DNA of 64,000 nt from Dendrophyllia cribrosa (GCA_024195265.1 JAJLRJ010000010.1:20340284-20404283), one strand, 5' to 3'. Numbered from the stretch's first letter, positions 21,605 through 33,690 are shown. The notes: a model not told the origin generated them from the sequence alone. A program made the numbers and translations.

Positions 21605-24382
21605 GCCCCTTTAATTAAGGCGGGGGTAAACATGAACGCCATTTTTCCGCCACTTGACATGGCTTTAATGGAAATTTCTCGTTCACGTTTCAAGCAATCC
21701 AAACTCTCTGCTCATCTCATGAATCTATGTTATGGGGTGTTTTGTAAACGTTTGGGGGATTTTTGGGTATGTTTGGGAGGAAATAGTTTTTCTCAAAGGA
21801 TTTGTAAAATGAAGAGAAATAAGAAATATTGAAGATTTAGTGAAGTTTTAAAAATAGAATTTGTAGTTAATGCTCCACATAAGAACTATAGTAAAGTTCA
21901 TTGTTCTGCGGCATTGGCTCTTTCCCACATAGAATATCTTTGGTTTCAAGAATGGAGGAGGATCTGATGGTTCATATTTATATTTCATTCTAAAAATAAA
22001 GAAAAATCCATTTGCGTCAAATAAATTTTAGGAAATGTTCGTGCTTAACCAATCAGAATAGCAGAAGACAATAGCTAATAATTTTGCTTCTTTGATGAAG
22101 TTCCCCAAATACAATATCTTTTAAAACTTGCATGTTGTGCGATTGAGTCTCAAATTACTTGAAACCTTAAAAAAATAAGACTTAATGCATCTTGAACCTT
22201 GACTTTTTAGCGGTTTTTGAGTCTAGGCCAATGAGATCACTAGTTGAAACATTGAAAAAAGTTGACATTCCATCGTGCATTGCCGTTGAGCACTATCCTT
22301 CTTATGCGGATCATTACTTAAAGGAAATGTTCAAAACTATTGTACTCGGACAGGACCCACCATTTTACAAAAAGACTGGTGGTTGTAGGCGGCAGGCAGC
22401 GTAATTCAGATCTTAAACCAACCAACCCACGGTTTAGCAAATTAATTCAATATGGAGAGTGATTCGAACACGCAATTCTGTTTAGTGTTGTCAGTTTATT
22501 CTCTCTAATGTTCAAGTTCAGGTTCATCTAAGTTCCTTTAGATACAATCAGGATGCTTTGATGCGGTTCAATACGATTCAGTAGATGAGTTTAGTGCGTT
22601 CGTTTGGTGCGGTTTGGTGCGTGCGGTTCGAACTAAAACATAAAAATGAACAGAAAAACTACCTTACTACATTACAATTCTATCACGCGATCAAGTAATA
22701 AGTGAAAATACACGATAACATGCTAGCATGCAAACTAATTCCAAAGAATAACGAATAACCTAACGTCTATCTTAGAAAATGAAATTAAGACGACTTACTT
22801 TAGTCTCCAGAGGTATCAGTCTAGATAAATCTTGTGTCCTTTTTTCTCCTAGTTTCGTAAGGAAAGGGTGGTCCTTGTCCTAGCTCAGCTTCTCCTATCT
22901 AAATTCTTATCACACCCAACTAGGGTAATAGGCCACATAGATAATTATAGTTAATTTAAAAATAGATAATTATAGTTAATTTAAAAATGATGATAAAAAC
23001 CATTGGTGGAAACGAGATAGGCTATAAAATTACTAATTTATACATGTATACATTAAAACTGGGCGTGTAAAACTAACAGTGGTCTCTTTATGTACCCCCC
23101 TCTCCCCCACCTAAAAAGATGGTGTCTTCTTGGCATAGCCCCCATTCTATCTGGAGTAGAAACTGAGAGAAAGATTTAAATCTTCCTGTGCCGTTTAACT
23201 AGCAATGCAAGCTTCATGCACACAGAATATTAAAGTCTCGTCTCCAATTTTTAAGCCAAAAAATTTAGTCCATTACACTCATCAGGTAGGTGGTATCTTG
23301 CATAACCCCCCTACCCCTACACAAGGTGGGTCCTCGTCGAGTATACTTGTTATGACCACTTCCCTAATAATTAATAGTTAGTCCACTAGCAATCTGGAGT
23401 ACTCTTGCGTGGGTATCAACTGTCTGTTGGTGTTCCAAAAATCATTTTCTTTCTTCTATCCCTTCTTTAAACCTCTTCAAATTTCATTCAAATTCATGTT
23501 AACCCCCACCTTAAAGGGGGACAAGAAGATAGCTTTCTTAACATTTACAGCCAATTTACAATGCAAAACACATCCATTTGGTATAAATACAAGTTAAAAC
23601 GCGCCTTTTAACATGTTAATATCTTAATAATAAAAAATAATTTCAGCAAAAATGCTCCCCGTCTCTGCTACTGATTCTGCTGAAAAAGTGTTTGGTCCTC
23701 ACGGTTGACCTTCTTTAACGTTACCTCAGGACAATTAGCATGCTGGAACGTTTTTCAAAGTGTTTGGTGGCTTCTTCTAGGCACGACATTTTCTTCAAAT
23801 TGATCAATCAATTGCCTCAGATTACCAAACCCTGTTTTTTTTTTCAGTCCATCCAGCAACTCAAACCCTCATCATGCTCCTGTCTTACTCTGTAGTTCAC
23901 CACCTCTAAGGTCCATATCTCCATTCCATACACGTACACTGGGTTCGCTGGTTTAAGTGCGTCCAAGACAGGTGACTGTGTTTGCACTAGAGATATATAA
24001 AGATTAAGAGTGAAAATTATTTTTCTATGATGAAAATTTCACTTGACCAAGTGGCAGAGCTAGGGGAGCACCCCCCCTCCCCCCATCTTGCAAACAAATA
24101 TGGCCCAAACGGTCGAAAAATGTTTTTAGCCTCTAACATCACCCTGCCAAGCCTGGATCCACCAGTGAGAGTAAGATCCATTTTGTTACATGGCATGTGT
24201 ATTTATAAGCTATACAACACATTGCTTCTAATCATGTCGTTTTTTTTTTTAATTCAGGTTTTCTGGTATATTCAGTTACTACCACGTTATTAAAGAATAA
24301 CTTTACTTCCGGGGGGTGGGGGGGGGGGGGGGGGGGGGGGGAGAAATTGGTCCAAACCTGCAACTCTGGTTTAGATGTAGAC
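21605..24382. other. Intergenic, repeat-poor region without a recognised gene
   Basis: Short open frames only (longest about 88 codons). At 22953-22987 a short AATAGATAATTATAGTTAATTTAA unit is present twice in tandem. A poly-G run lies at about 24311-24341 next to CTTCCGGGG, probably the end of a poly-G MITE whose partner end I could not find. Confidence 0.4.
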
Positions 24383-24384
24383 AT

Positions 24385-24545
24385 GGCTGTCACTAAGGGC
24401 CGGGGGCCGGGGATTTCCCCTGGCTACTATGAGTGTGACCCCCAGCTACTTTCATAGGAAAATAGAACCAAAAGAACCCCCTGGCTGTTTGATTCCCCGC
24501 CTACTAATTGCATTTACCCAGCAACTTGAAATCTTAGTGACAGCC
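24385..24545. mobile_element. Small MITE, ends GGCTGTCACTAAG
   Basis: Ends GGCTGTCACTAAG and CTTAGTGACAGCC are exact inverse repeats. The interior is rich in G (GGCCGGGGGCCGGGG) and contains CTACTTTC-like pieces also seen in the 25600-25984 element. The families appear related. Confidence 0.65.
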
Positions 24546-24882
24546 CTGTGTAGAGGTTGATGTTGCATCATATCTACATTGTGTAGTCTGGCTTGCACAT
24601 GCAACAGTCACTTATGCCTTAAAAAAAAAAGGGGTCATTACCATGACTGCAATTAATGCATATGCTAGTTGCATGTCAAAAAATCCTTTAGAAATTTTAC
24701 AGAAGCATGTAGTGACACAAAATAAAATAACCTCCCATCAATTTTCACTTGCTGATTACAGTTGGCATAGAATTTTGTCACGTTTACCAGTCAAAGTAGC
24801 TCACAGCAGTCATTAGCAGCCTGCAGTCTGCTATTTTAATTATGGCTGGCAACTGTGGTAAAGATGACCGGCAACTCAAAGT

Positions 24883-25496
24883 TACAGTCAAAATACTCAG
24901 CCCGTTCCACTTATTATCTGGGAATGACTTTCATTAATCGGGAATGCATTGCATTATTGAAATCAAAATTCAGGTTTTAAATTGATTATTGGAAATTCTT
25001 CCAACGGCAGTCTCATTTTGAAATAATGGATTGGTTAACTTTATTTACTGACATCGTTCAAAAGCTCACAGGCGAAATACGCAACCGTTGGTCGCTGTTG
25101 GTTTCAGAGAATTCAGTCGCTTGTACTTCAAAGGAAATTTTCTTCACTTTCCATGAAAATTTCTCTTTTAGTACCAGCACACTAGCATTTTAAGAATTCC
25201 TCTTCAGTCGGAGTTTTGTAAATGCAGAGCTTCTTTACGTTAAAAAAATGACTCTGTGATGAATTTTTGTTGAGCGAACAGAAATAGGTCAGATGTGTCA
25301 AGCCGCCAACTGTTGCCTGCTTCGCACATGAACTAATGTCAATAACAAACCAATCAGCATTCGTTATTTTGAATGAGGCTACCGTTGGAAGATTCCAATA
25401 ATCAATTAAAACCTGAATTTTGATTTCAATAATGCAATCCGTTCCCGATTAATAAAAGTCATTTCCAAATAATAAGCGGTGAGTATTTTGACTGTA
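24883..25496. mobile_element. Tc1/mariner-like palindromic MITE with ~150-bp arms
   Basis: The element at 24885-25494 has termini CAGTCAAAATACTCA and the inverse TGAGTATTTTGACTG, flanked by TA on both sides. The arms (about 24885-25041 with 25350-25494) pair over about 150 bp with scattered mismatches. The internal ~300 bp has no open frame. CAG termini and TA flanks are typical of Tc1/mariner derivatives. Confidence 0.8.
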
Positions 25497-25594
25497 AATG
25501 ACTAAAGGGCAACAGCAGCAATAGGAGACTATCTTGAGTTTATGACTGGCTACTTTCCTTGTGTAGCCAGGAACCTCAAAGCATAATGACAGTC

Positions 25595-25989
25595 CTGGAC
25601 AGGGTTCTCATTAAGTGCCGGCAACCAGCTAAAAAACCTGCTACTTCGAATTTTGAGCCGCCTACTTTTATGTGAAAAGGCTTAATATCAGTTAAACAAA
25701 CCTTAATGAACAGTGAAAGTTGTACGAAAAACTAATGAACAGACAGGTTTCTCGTAAATTTGTTTTCACATTGAAGGTAATCCCTCAGTTGAGAACTTTA
25801 TGAAAAATGTCTTGCCAAAAATGCATGAAATGGCAATTCTGAGCCTCTAGATTTTTAAATTTTCCCGGGGGGTATGCCCCCTGCAGACCACCCTAGAAAT
25901 TGGCGTGCCTTCGGCACTCAACTGTTGCCAAGCCGCCTACTATTATATCTCAACCGTCTACTCTAAATCTTAGTGAGAACCCTGCTGGA
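25595..25989. mobile_element. MITE with CAGGGTTCTCA ends
   Basis: The element at 25600-25984 has ends CAGGGTTCTCATTAAG and the inverse CTTAGTGAGAACCCTG. CTGGA is present on both sides (25595-25599, 25985-25989), a possible 5-bp duplication. CAGGG-type ends occur in hAT-like elements, but 8 bp would be expected there, so the class is uncertain. Confidence 0.7.
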
Positions 25990-27054
25990 AGCTTGGGTCA
26001 TTCATATACAGAACCCTGATGTTCTGTGACCCTTGTCAGTGGAAATGAACCTAGTAGATCATCCTCACTGCCAATACAACCACTCACTGCCCAAGCGGAG
26101 TTAAGATATGGGAGGTAAAATTTAGCCTGGGCAGAGGGTCGTAAGACAGTGAGAAAGGAGAGGACGTCGCCGAAGGGGAGGAGGGAGGGCGAAATACTCT
26201 ACAACCTGAGGTTGACTGCGTACTTGGCGAAATAGGCAGGGAAAACCAGAATAATTAGTTTAAATAGACAAACGAGATCCCTGGGGGCTATAGGGAAACG
26301 GGCTAGACACGACTAGGGTGTTAGGAGTATGTAAACATTCCGCACGGGCTAGTTTCGTGGTTATTTTAGCAATGAGAATAGTAGATCATCCTCACTGCCA
26401 ATACAACCACTCACTGCCCAAGCGGAGTTAAGATATGGGCGGTAAAATTTAGCCAAAGACCTCCGTTCTAAAACAGTGACTGGACACCACAAACAGATCC
26501 GTGGGAACGACTTTACTGAACAACTCCCTCTCCAAAACTCAGAAACCGGCTTAGACAGAAAATGGGCACACACTACGGAAAGGCAAAAGAGAAACCTCGC
26601 AGATTGTTTCTAGAACGAAATAATTCAGCTGCGAAGGCCAATCCATTAGACACCATCTCAATAGAGGGCAACGGTCCGGCCCCGCCCAGCTAACGGGTTT
26701 CCCCTCCCAATCACACCACTGTACGAGGCGAGGGTGAGCCAGTGCTTGCTCAAGGGCGACGGTAAATGGGGCGGAGGGACAAACCTAAGACGGAGATAAA
26801 TGAGAAATAGCTGACCTGGGAGAAAACCCAAAAGGGGAGGAGAACCACCCGCTAGCCAAGCCGGACCAGGAACCCGTCCTGAGACTGGTTGTAGGGCGTA
26901 ATTAAGACTACCCTTCTGGTCACGGCAGGGAGCGGAGTGGGGGGTGGGGGTTGAGGCCGAACGGACAAGACTGGAAAATAAGGAAAAATATGTAACGAGA
27001 CACACTTTAATGAAAAACAAAGAAAGACGATAACAGTGTGCAAAAAATATATAT

Positions 27055-29189
27055 CTAAAGATGCTTAGAACCACCGCGCCCGAACTGGAAACACCGAGCT
27101 GCAATATGGCCTCTGCCTCCACAATTATAACAGACAGGGGGTGGACGCCTGGGATATGGTGCAGGGCGCTGACCCGGATTCCGCGAGGGAGGTTGTGGAG
27201 CCACACGCTTGAGGGCCTTTTGAATCTCGTTTGCCACAGCAATTTCTTCCTTATCTCCCCAGGCTTTAACAGCAACTGTTGGAAAGCTGGCTCGGATAGC
27301 AACGGTCGTGTTTGGCGGAGTGTCACACTGAATCGAGATGCTCGCTGGTCTGATTTGTCCTTAGCGACGTCTACCAAATGCTCCAAAGCTGCCAGGGCTG
27401 CGTGGGGGTCAAAAATGCCCGCCGGTCTGGCTAGGTGTTGGCGAAGATGAGCGAGGGCTGAGTTAACCGAGCTAGCGTCGTGGATTTCCTTCAGGGCAGC
27501 TAACTCCCTTTTGAGGGCCGCAATATCGTTCCCATTGTCGCCCTGAATAACGGAAGGTACAGAAGTTGGGAGTTGAAAACAGGCACCCAAACAGCGAAAA
27601 GCGCTATAACTAACACGAAACGCAAAAACCAAAAACAAGGTCTGAAAACGTAGTGAGAGAAAACTCGAGGGCGCGAGCGGTATATCGCCGAGATACACAC
27701 GGGAAGGCTACTAACGAGAAAAAACATGGGTGTAAACGCGGGTGCGCAAAAATAGGGGCGTAGACGAACAAAAGGGGCTTAGTATACAGAACGGGAAATA
27801 CCAGACAATAACGGCCCTTATGTCGGAGAATGATAAAAATAGGAGGGCGATAAACGTTAAAATAATGACTAGAAAGCCAAAAAAGGGGATAACACACATG
27901 GATCGACTAGGGTAAATGTTGAGTTGTATAACGAAAACTAGGATCTATCTGTACTTAAAAAAGGTGGGTAATAAGTCGACCAAAAAACTCTCGGGTCGAT
28001 AAAAGACCAAAAAACTCTCGGGTCGGCAATAGGCCGAAAAACGACCAAAAACTCTCGGGTCGACTAACGACCAAAACTTCTCGGGCCGACTAACGACCAA
28101 AACCTCTCGGGTCGACTGACGACCAAAAACTCCTCGGGTCGACTGACGACCAAAACCTCGCGGGTCGACTGACGACCAAAACGTCTCAGGTCGACTAACG
28201 ACCAAAACTTCTCGGGTCGACTGACGACCAAAACCTCTCGGGTCGATTAACGACCAAAAATCTCTCGGGTCGACTAAGGATCAAAACTCTCGGGTCGACT
28301 AACGACCAAAACTCTCGGGTCGACTAAACCACCAAAAAACCCTCGGGTCAACTAACGACCAAAAACTCTCGGGTCGATAAACGACCAAAAACCCTCGTGT
28401 TGACAAAACGCGCGGGGTGGATACACGGCCATAAACCGTAGGGAGGGCTAGACCACCCCCGAGAGAAAGGTGGAACAAAAAATTGCGAAGAAATACTTGA
28501 ATAAACCCTGGGGGTAAATGACCAGCGAGGGAGTAACCAACAAAGGTATAAACAAAACCTAAATAGTAGATAAAAATGGACAAAATACCCAAGTAAAGGG
28601 GGGAGGGGCCTAACTAAAAATCCCGCGAGTAGCTAAAGATAGAATGATAAAACAAAAAGATAAAACTGAGGGATAATCTAAAGGTGTAGGGCAAAAACAA
28701 AAAACTGGGGGCTGAATAACGAAAAAACCGAAGGTAAAACGCGATGCTAAGGAGCAAAAGCGGGGCCAGGTACAACGCGGCGAAACTAGAAGGCGGGACG
28801 AGCCTTAAGCAAAAGAAAAAAGGACAGACTTGGGCGAAATAACATACGCGCGCGTAGAACAAAAAACTGAGGAAGCCGGCGCGAAACCCTGCCGGACACG
28901 AAGGCCGACAATGAAATAACAACCAGGAAGCGGCCAAAAAACTGAAAGCTAGTGGAAAGCGAGCAGCCGAATAAACGCAGTGAAGAAAACCAAAGGAATA
29001 CACGAGACGCGAAACTAACTGATAGAATCCCAAAATGAATACAGGGAGAGACGAAGAATTAATAAAAAATACCTCGTGGACCTGTACGTTTGGTTGAACC
29101 GCCGCCGCGGCTTGAGGTTCCTGCTCTGGTTGTTGTCCGGCCTGAAGGTTAGCCAAGGCTTCGGCGTTCGGTTGTAGTGGAGCCGCCAT
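27055..29189 (-). pseudogene. Gag-like gene with CCHC zinc knuckle, intron and frameshift
   Basis: Predicted nucleic-acid-binding structural protein of the surrounding retroelement. Exon 1 (29073-29189) starts with an ATG and encodes a Q/A/P-rich N-terminus ending in QVHE at a GT donor. Exon 2 (27055-27542) follows a TTATTCAG acceptor and continues in phase. It holds an Ala/Leu-rich helical stretch (ALKRELAALKEIHDASS and onwards) and, near the end, CYNCGGRGHIAARC, a C-x2-C-x4-H-x4-C zinc knuckle, then a stop at 27055. The helical part and the knuckle lie in different frames; the switch falls near 27325, consistent with a single-base deletion. The ~1.5-kb intron contains a minisatellite. No protease, polymerase or integrase follows. 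Confidence 0.6.
27976..28405. repeat. ~26-bp minisatellite, about 16 units, inside the gag-like intron
   Basis: Degenerate units of the form CTCTCGGGTCGACTAACGAC followed by CAAAA, 24-28 bp long, with frequent GTCGAC cores. Open frames through it (RPESFW-like repeats) are low-complexity by-products. Confidence 0.9.
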
Positions 29190-29423
29190 GACAAGGGAGA
29201 GAAAGGCTTCGGCGACGTGAAAAACGAAAAGCGAAATGCTCTACAACCTGAGGTTGACCGCGTACTTGGCGAAATAGGCAGGGAAAACCAGAATAATTAG
29301 TTTAAATAGACAAACGAGATCCCTGGGGGCTATAGGGAAACGGGCTAGACACAACTAGGGTGTTAGGAGTATGTAAACATTCCGCACGGGCTAGTTTCGT
29401 GGTTATTTTAGCAATGAGAATAG

Positions 29424-30290
29424 TGCATTGTTTTATTTAAGGGGGATTTTTTGAGCATTTTTTGCTGCTAAAATGGTGAAATGTAAGTCTAAGAGGGGAG
29501 ACACCTGGTTTCATAAAATCACCATTTACAGATGTGCAGATGTGTAGCTAGTGCCACTTTCTAATCCCTAAAACTCGGAGGAAAGGAGGTAGAGTTCTGA
29601 TTTTTTTTAAGCATCAGAGGTAATCTGGCTTTCTTTATAATCTAAGGTTTAAATGATTTACCACTCACACAAAAAATAGAAATGCTGGTGAAGAAAGTAC
29701 ATAAATACATGTATATAGGTGTTAAAAAGAGCAAATGTGCAATGCATCTAGACCTTCATTAGCTATTGGCACTGACTTTATGTCCAAAATAGTATGTTAT
29801 TTGAGTTTGAGGGCTTTTTCTGCTCTAGTCACATGACAAAACATGGTTGTGACCCGAAATTCTTCAAGGACTCTTCAGTGGAACAAACATGGAAAAACAA
29901 CTCAGTTAGCTGTGGAAGTTCAGGTTTCCGAAATATTATGGTCAGAAACCTTCTTTAGCAACAATTTGGTAGTTAGCTTGCTAGTCCCCCCATGAGTCAA
30001 GGCCACATATACATTTAAGTGTGAAGTTATTGAAGCCCCATTAATTGCTGCTCACCCCTAGCAGCATCCTGCCCTGTCCCACAACTGTGATGAATGATTC
30101 CTTGCTATTGTTTAGGTAGGTACAGTGTAGGTAAACTTTATTTATAATATACACGGTGTCAATTCATAATACATGCTCTTCCATCGAGCCGTGTATTTAA
30201 ACAACAATAGATTAAGTACTTAACTAATTTAAATGATCTAACTAAATTAATTATCTATACAAAATTGTATTAAAAACGATAAAAACTATC
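29424..30290. other. Intergenic, no gene recognised
   Basis: AT-rich sequence between the retroelement and the LINE fragment. No feature was identified. Confidence 0.4.
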
Positions 30291-30291
30291 C

Positions 30292-30710
30292 TTTATTAAC
30301 TATCATTAAATTAGATAAAAATTAAATGCATGATTTAAAAGAGCTAAGAGTGGGCTGTATCTTAGCGCTCAAAGGCAAGCCGTTCCAGAGAACAGAACCG
30401 CGATATTGAAAAGTTCGTTTGCCTGCTTCAGTACTCGGTCTAGGAACTTTATTAACTATCATTAAATTAGATAAAATTAAATGCATGATTTAAAAGAGCT
30501 ATTAAAGAGTGGGCTCAGTGTATCTTAGCGCTCAAAGGCAAGCCGTTCCAGAGAACAGAACCGCGATATTGAAAACTTTGTTTGCCTGCTTCAGTACTCG
30601 GTCTAGGAACGAAAACGTTGTATTTTGAATTTCTTAGATTATGTAAGTGAACACTGGATGTAGCTTTAAAAACACTATTTAGACGAGTCGGAAAAAGATT
30701 ACGGAGAGTC
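30292..30710 (-). pseudogene. LINE 3' end (RT C-terminus) with tandem 160-bp duplication
   Basis: Minus-strand translation from about 30705 gives LFPTRLNSVFKATSS, then VFVPRPSTEAGKRTFQYRGS and VLWNGLPLSAKIQPTL before a stop. The (Y)RG(S)-x-LWN-LP pattern is typical of the C-terminal end of CR1/L2-type LINE proteins. The last part plus 3' sequence is present twice in tandem (about 30292-30448 and 30449-30609, nearly identical). The upstream side stops at the TTAA boundary of the next element, so the copy was cut by that insertion or truncated there. Confidence 0.65.
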
Positions 30711-31034
30711 TTAAAGTGCTACTATGATCAAAAATTAATGTCACGTATGAAACAAAAACGCCTTCCTTACAGCTTATCAGATGTCACTGTACCTGTCTAG
30801 GTCAATTAAATTAAGTTAGGGCCCCGCAAAGTGAAAATATTGACCTTAGAAAGTAGTACTTTTCGAGTCCGCCATTATGGATTTATGTTCCAGTGAGCCC
30901 GCGTTATAACAGGGATTGGAGTTGCGGTAATTCATTCAAATCTATATTGTTTTTATGTTGTGACGTCATTTTCTCAAGTCGCTGATCCGATGTCTTCGTT
31001 CACTCACTAGTTCGGGGCTTCTAGAGACCCTTCT

Positions 31035-31327
31035 AGCGACGAATTTCAAGGCTGTAGTGACAACAGTGATTCAGAAAGCTTGTCTGGATAGCTTCGCACG
31101 ATATAGGCAATGAAAAAGAAGAAATCGTCAATTGCGATGACTCTGTAGAGCCAGTTCCGACTGAAGAAGAGGCAGCCGAATACTTGAACAGCTATTGTAG
31201 CTCTAGGAGTCTTCTAGAGGCCGACGAGGAGGAAGAGCAGGTTTTGCCGATTCTTTTTTCTGGCGAGGAAGACACCAAATATTGGTATGTAGATGAATTG
31301 TTTGCTGTGTTCTCGGAGACTCAATGA
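31035..31327 (+). pseudogene. Acidic protein fragment of a coral repeat-associated gene family
   Basis: One + frame reads SSDEFQGCSDNSDSES (from about 31034). After a one-base shift near 31088, a second frame reads VEPVPTEEEAAEYLNS, then DEEEEQVLPILFSGEEDTKY, ending at a stop at 31327. The strongly acidic Ser/Glu composition with the VEPVPTEEEAA motif resembles multi-copy coral proteins often found beside THAP-type transposons, from memory only. No catalytic domain is present. Confidence 0.4.
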
Positions 31328-31993
31328 AGCCGAAGCCAAGTTTAGCTTGAGGTTTATTTAGTTCAGACTTTCGCAAGTTTTGTCTTGGTGTTTTATAACT
31401 TCACGGTGGCGTGATAAAGGAGAGTGTACACACAGGTATACAGTTTAGTTTCAGTTCCGAATGAGCTTATTGTTCTTTTTTTACCATGGAAAATGCACTG
31501 CTGTTTATAAACACCAGTCATGCAGGCAATGTTGGCAAACCTCTGGACTTGTCCCCTCGTTAATATGTGAAAACACCAAATTGACAAATAATGTGTAATA
31601 CATTTATAACGATCTATGCATTGATCCGCTTTAGCGGACGGGCAACCGTTATTATTAAATTTTTAACCGACCATATTGCTGTACCCCGGCCGAAACGCAA
31701 TTAATGCGTTTTCAAAACCTTTCGTTAAGGTCTTGTTTGAGCTATAAGATGTGTGTTCCAATTTTGTAATTCTCGTATGTTTCTGTGTCTTACTGTGCTT
31801 GGTTAAAACTTTTTTTGTTTACTTTTTTTTGACTTAAAACTTTACTATTATGCAAATTCACGAAATAAATTTAAACATATGCATTTTTTTACACGATCCC
31901 TAAGGACGAAAAAAAAAGCCGTCAAAACGTATCTCACCTCAAGTTGCCTTATTACTGACGCATATTTAGTTAAGACAAAAAAACATATTTAAT

Positions 31994-32776
31994 TTAGACA
32001 CCCTTAAAAATCTTGACATCAAGTGCCTTTCAATAAACATCAGAGGTCTTAATAAGTCCATTAAACGACGTTCGGTTTTCAGGTGGATCCATAACCAAAA
32101 CGCGCAATTCATATTTCTACAGGAAACACACAGCAATCAAATTAGCACAGACATCTGGGCTGCCGAATGGGGAGGCAAAGTTTTCTTTAGCCATGGCACA
32201 TCAAACAGCAAAGGAGTAATGATACTCATAAACCCAAAACTTGACTGTAAAATAGAAAAGTGTATTTCCGATAAAAACGGAAGATATATTATTTTGGACG
32301 TCTCGGTTGACGATTCGCGTGTAACGTTAGTCAATATTTATGCCCCAAACGACCTAAACCAACAATCCAAATTTTTCAAATCATTACACCACTTGCTACA
32401 AGATTTTTCACAGCAAAATATTATTATCGGAGGTGACTTCAACTGCGCTATGACAGACAAAGACAAAAAAGGTGGCAACCCAGTCGACAGGAAAGCACCT
32501 GTTATAAAAGAAATTGAACAGCTGTGTACCGTGTACAATTTGGTTGATATCTGGCGCCACACAAATCCACATGTCGAATCCTACACATGGAGAAATAAGT
32601 CTCACAAGATACAATGTAGATTAGATTTCTTCCTTGTCTGAGAAGAACTTTGTAATATAGAAGTGTCATGTAAAATTTCTTATGCTCCCGAAACAGATCA
32701 CTCGGCGGTTTCGCTACATTTTCAAGCCAAAGCTAAAAAACAACACAGAGGACCAGGTTTCTGGAAGTTAAATGAT
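31994..32776 (+). pseudogene. LINE (Tx1/L1-like) endonuclease domain, truncated
   Basis: The frame opens near CLSINIRGLNKS, followed by FIFLQETHS (the E of the apurinic endonuclease active site), GVMILINPK, VNIYAPND, then IIIGGDFNCAM (the GDFN motif), a DIWR segment, SYTWRNK and RLDFFLV. After a stop at 32639-32641 it reads on to SYAPETDHSAVSL (the SDH-type terminal motif) and GPGFWKLN. This is a near-complete APE endonuclease of a non-LTR retrotransposon with at least one stop codon. The reverse transcriptase that should follow is missing; see 32782-33336. Confidence 0.85.
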
Positions 32777-32781
32777 TTAGA

Positions 32782-33336
32782 ATGATGGATTTCGAATTGA
32801 TGGACAAAGCACTTAAAATAGCTTGGATTAAGAGAATAACCGACCAAAATGACTCCGCCTGGAAAGTTATTCCAGAATTTGCCACCGCCCAGTATGGGGG
32901 TTTACCTTTCCTGATAAAGTGTCAGTATGACATCAAAAACCTTAGCCTAGATAACCTTCCACTTTTTTATCGTACTTTACTCAAGTATTGGCAAGAATAT
33001 AACGTTGTTAAAATCGCAGAAGACCACCATATACAAGACAAAATTATTTGGAATAACAGTTATATCCGGATTGGAAACCAACCGATTTTCTACAAACCCT
33101 TATTCCAAGCTCACATTACACGTATTAAAGATCTTCTAAAGGACGACAACACCTTCTTTTCTCTTGATGAAATCCAACGCAAAGTAAACACTAAAATCCC
33201 GTTCACACTCTATCACGGCATCATCGCCGCTATACCAGCTGCTTGGAAAGAGTTGACTGTATTTTCTGGTAACAGGCATCCACATATTGCACGCAATTTT
33301 GGTAACTGGGCCTCAAATGATAACAGTCATGTCTAA
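32782..33336 (+). pseudogene. Same LINE, region downstream of RT, joined by internal deletion
   Basis: A 184-codon + frame beginning FELMDKALKIAWIKRI and containing YGGLPFLIKCQYDIK, FYRTLLKYWQEY, IIWNNSYIRIGNQPIFYK and AAIPAAWKEL. This is the segment that in Tx1/L1-like ORF2 lies C-terminal to the reverse transcriptase. It starts within 10 bases of the end of the endonuclease part, so about the whole RT catalytic domain has been deleted. The zinc-binding C-terminus of the same kind of element is seen separately at 49386-50280. Confidence 0.8.
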
Positions 33337-33690
33337 CTTCCACTGAACCCAAAAATGTTTTACATGATGCTATTAACTGTTACCATAGCAATCAGTGAGA
33401 CTGACTAATTACCTTTTGGGACTTATGGTATGAAAGTTTACCTAGTAACAGGGTCGTAACGAGGTATGTGGGATCAGGGATCAGAGGGGTGGGATCAGGG
33501 ATCACTGCCCCGGGATCAGGGATCATAAGGGTGGGATCAGACCCTTTTAATAAATACCAGAATGCATCACATTCCGCTATCGACGTCAAATGTATTCTTT
33601 TGAATTGCAAGAGAATTCAAAATATGTTTGACGTCATTAGCGGAAAATGATGCATCGTGGTATTTATTAAAAGTGTCTATATATCCCACT

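Larger units (their letters stand above)
26052..29423 (-). mobile_element. Deleted retroelement with split direct repeats (PAT/Ngaro-like layout)
   Basis: Two repeat modules are arranged as follows on the minus strand: a1 (29423-29233), gag-like gene, b1 (26454-26379), a2 (26381-26191), b2 (26127-26052). a1 and a2 are 191 bp with only a few differences; b1 and b2 are 76 bp and nearly identical. b1 abuts a2, while 63 bp separates a2 from b2. An a1-ORFs-b1-a2-b2 order is the split-direct-repeat arrangement known for PAT/Ngaro elements of the tyrosine-recombinase (DIRS) group. Neither reverse transcriptase nor recombinase is visible between the repeats, so this is an internally deleted copy. An LTR element with 191-bp LTRs plus a separate duplication is the alternative. 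Confidence 0.6.

Noticed and set aside
26658..27698. One continuous 346-codon minus-strand protein
   Set aside because: Its first part is intron sequence before the 27543 acceptor, and the part after about 27325 is out of frame with the zinc-knuckle frame. Only the middle is gag-like.
27500..27899. Three overlapping Phe/Leu/Ser-rich minus-strand frames
   Set aside because: They lie in the intron of the gag-like gene, with biased composition and no homology signature.
26191..29423. Simple LTR retrotransposon with 191-bp LTRs
   Set aside because: Not excluded, but the extra 76-bp b1/b2 pair placed around the left copy, and the lack of an evident target duplication, fit split direct repeats better.
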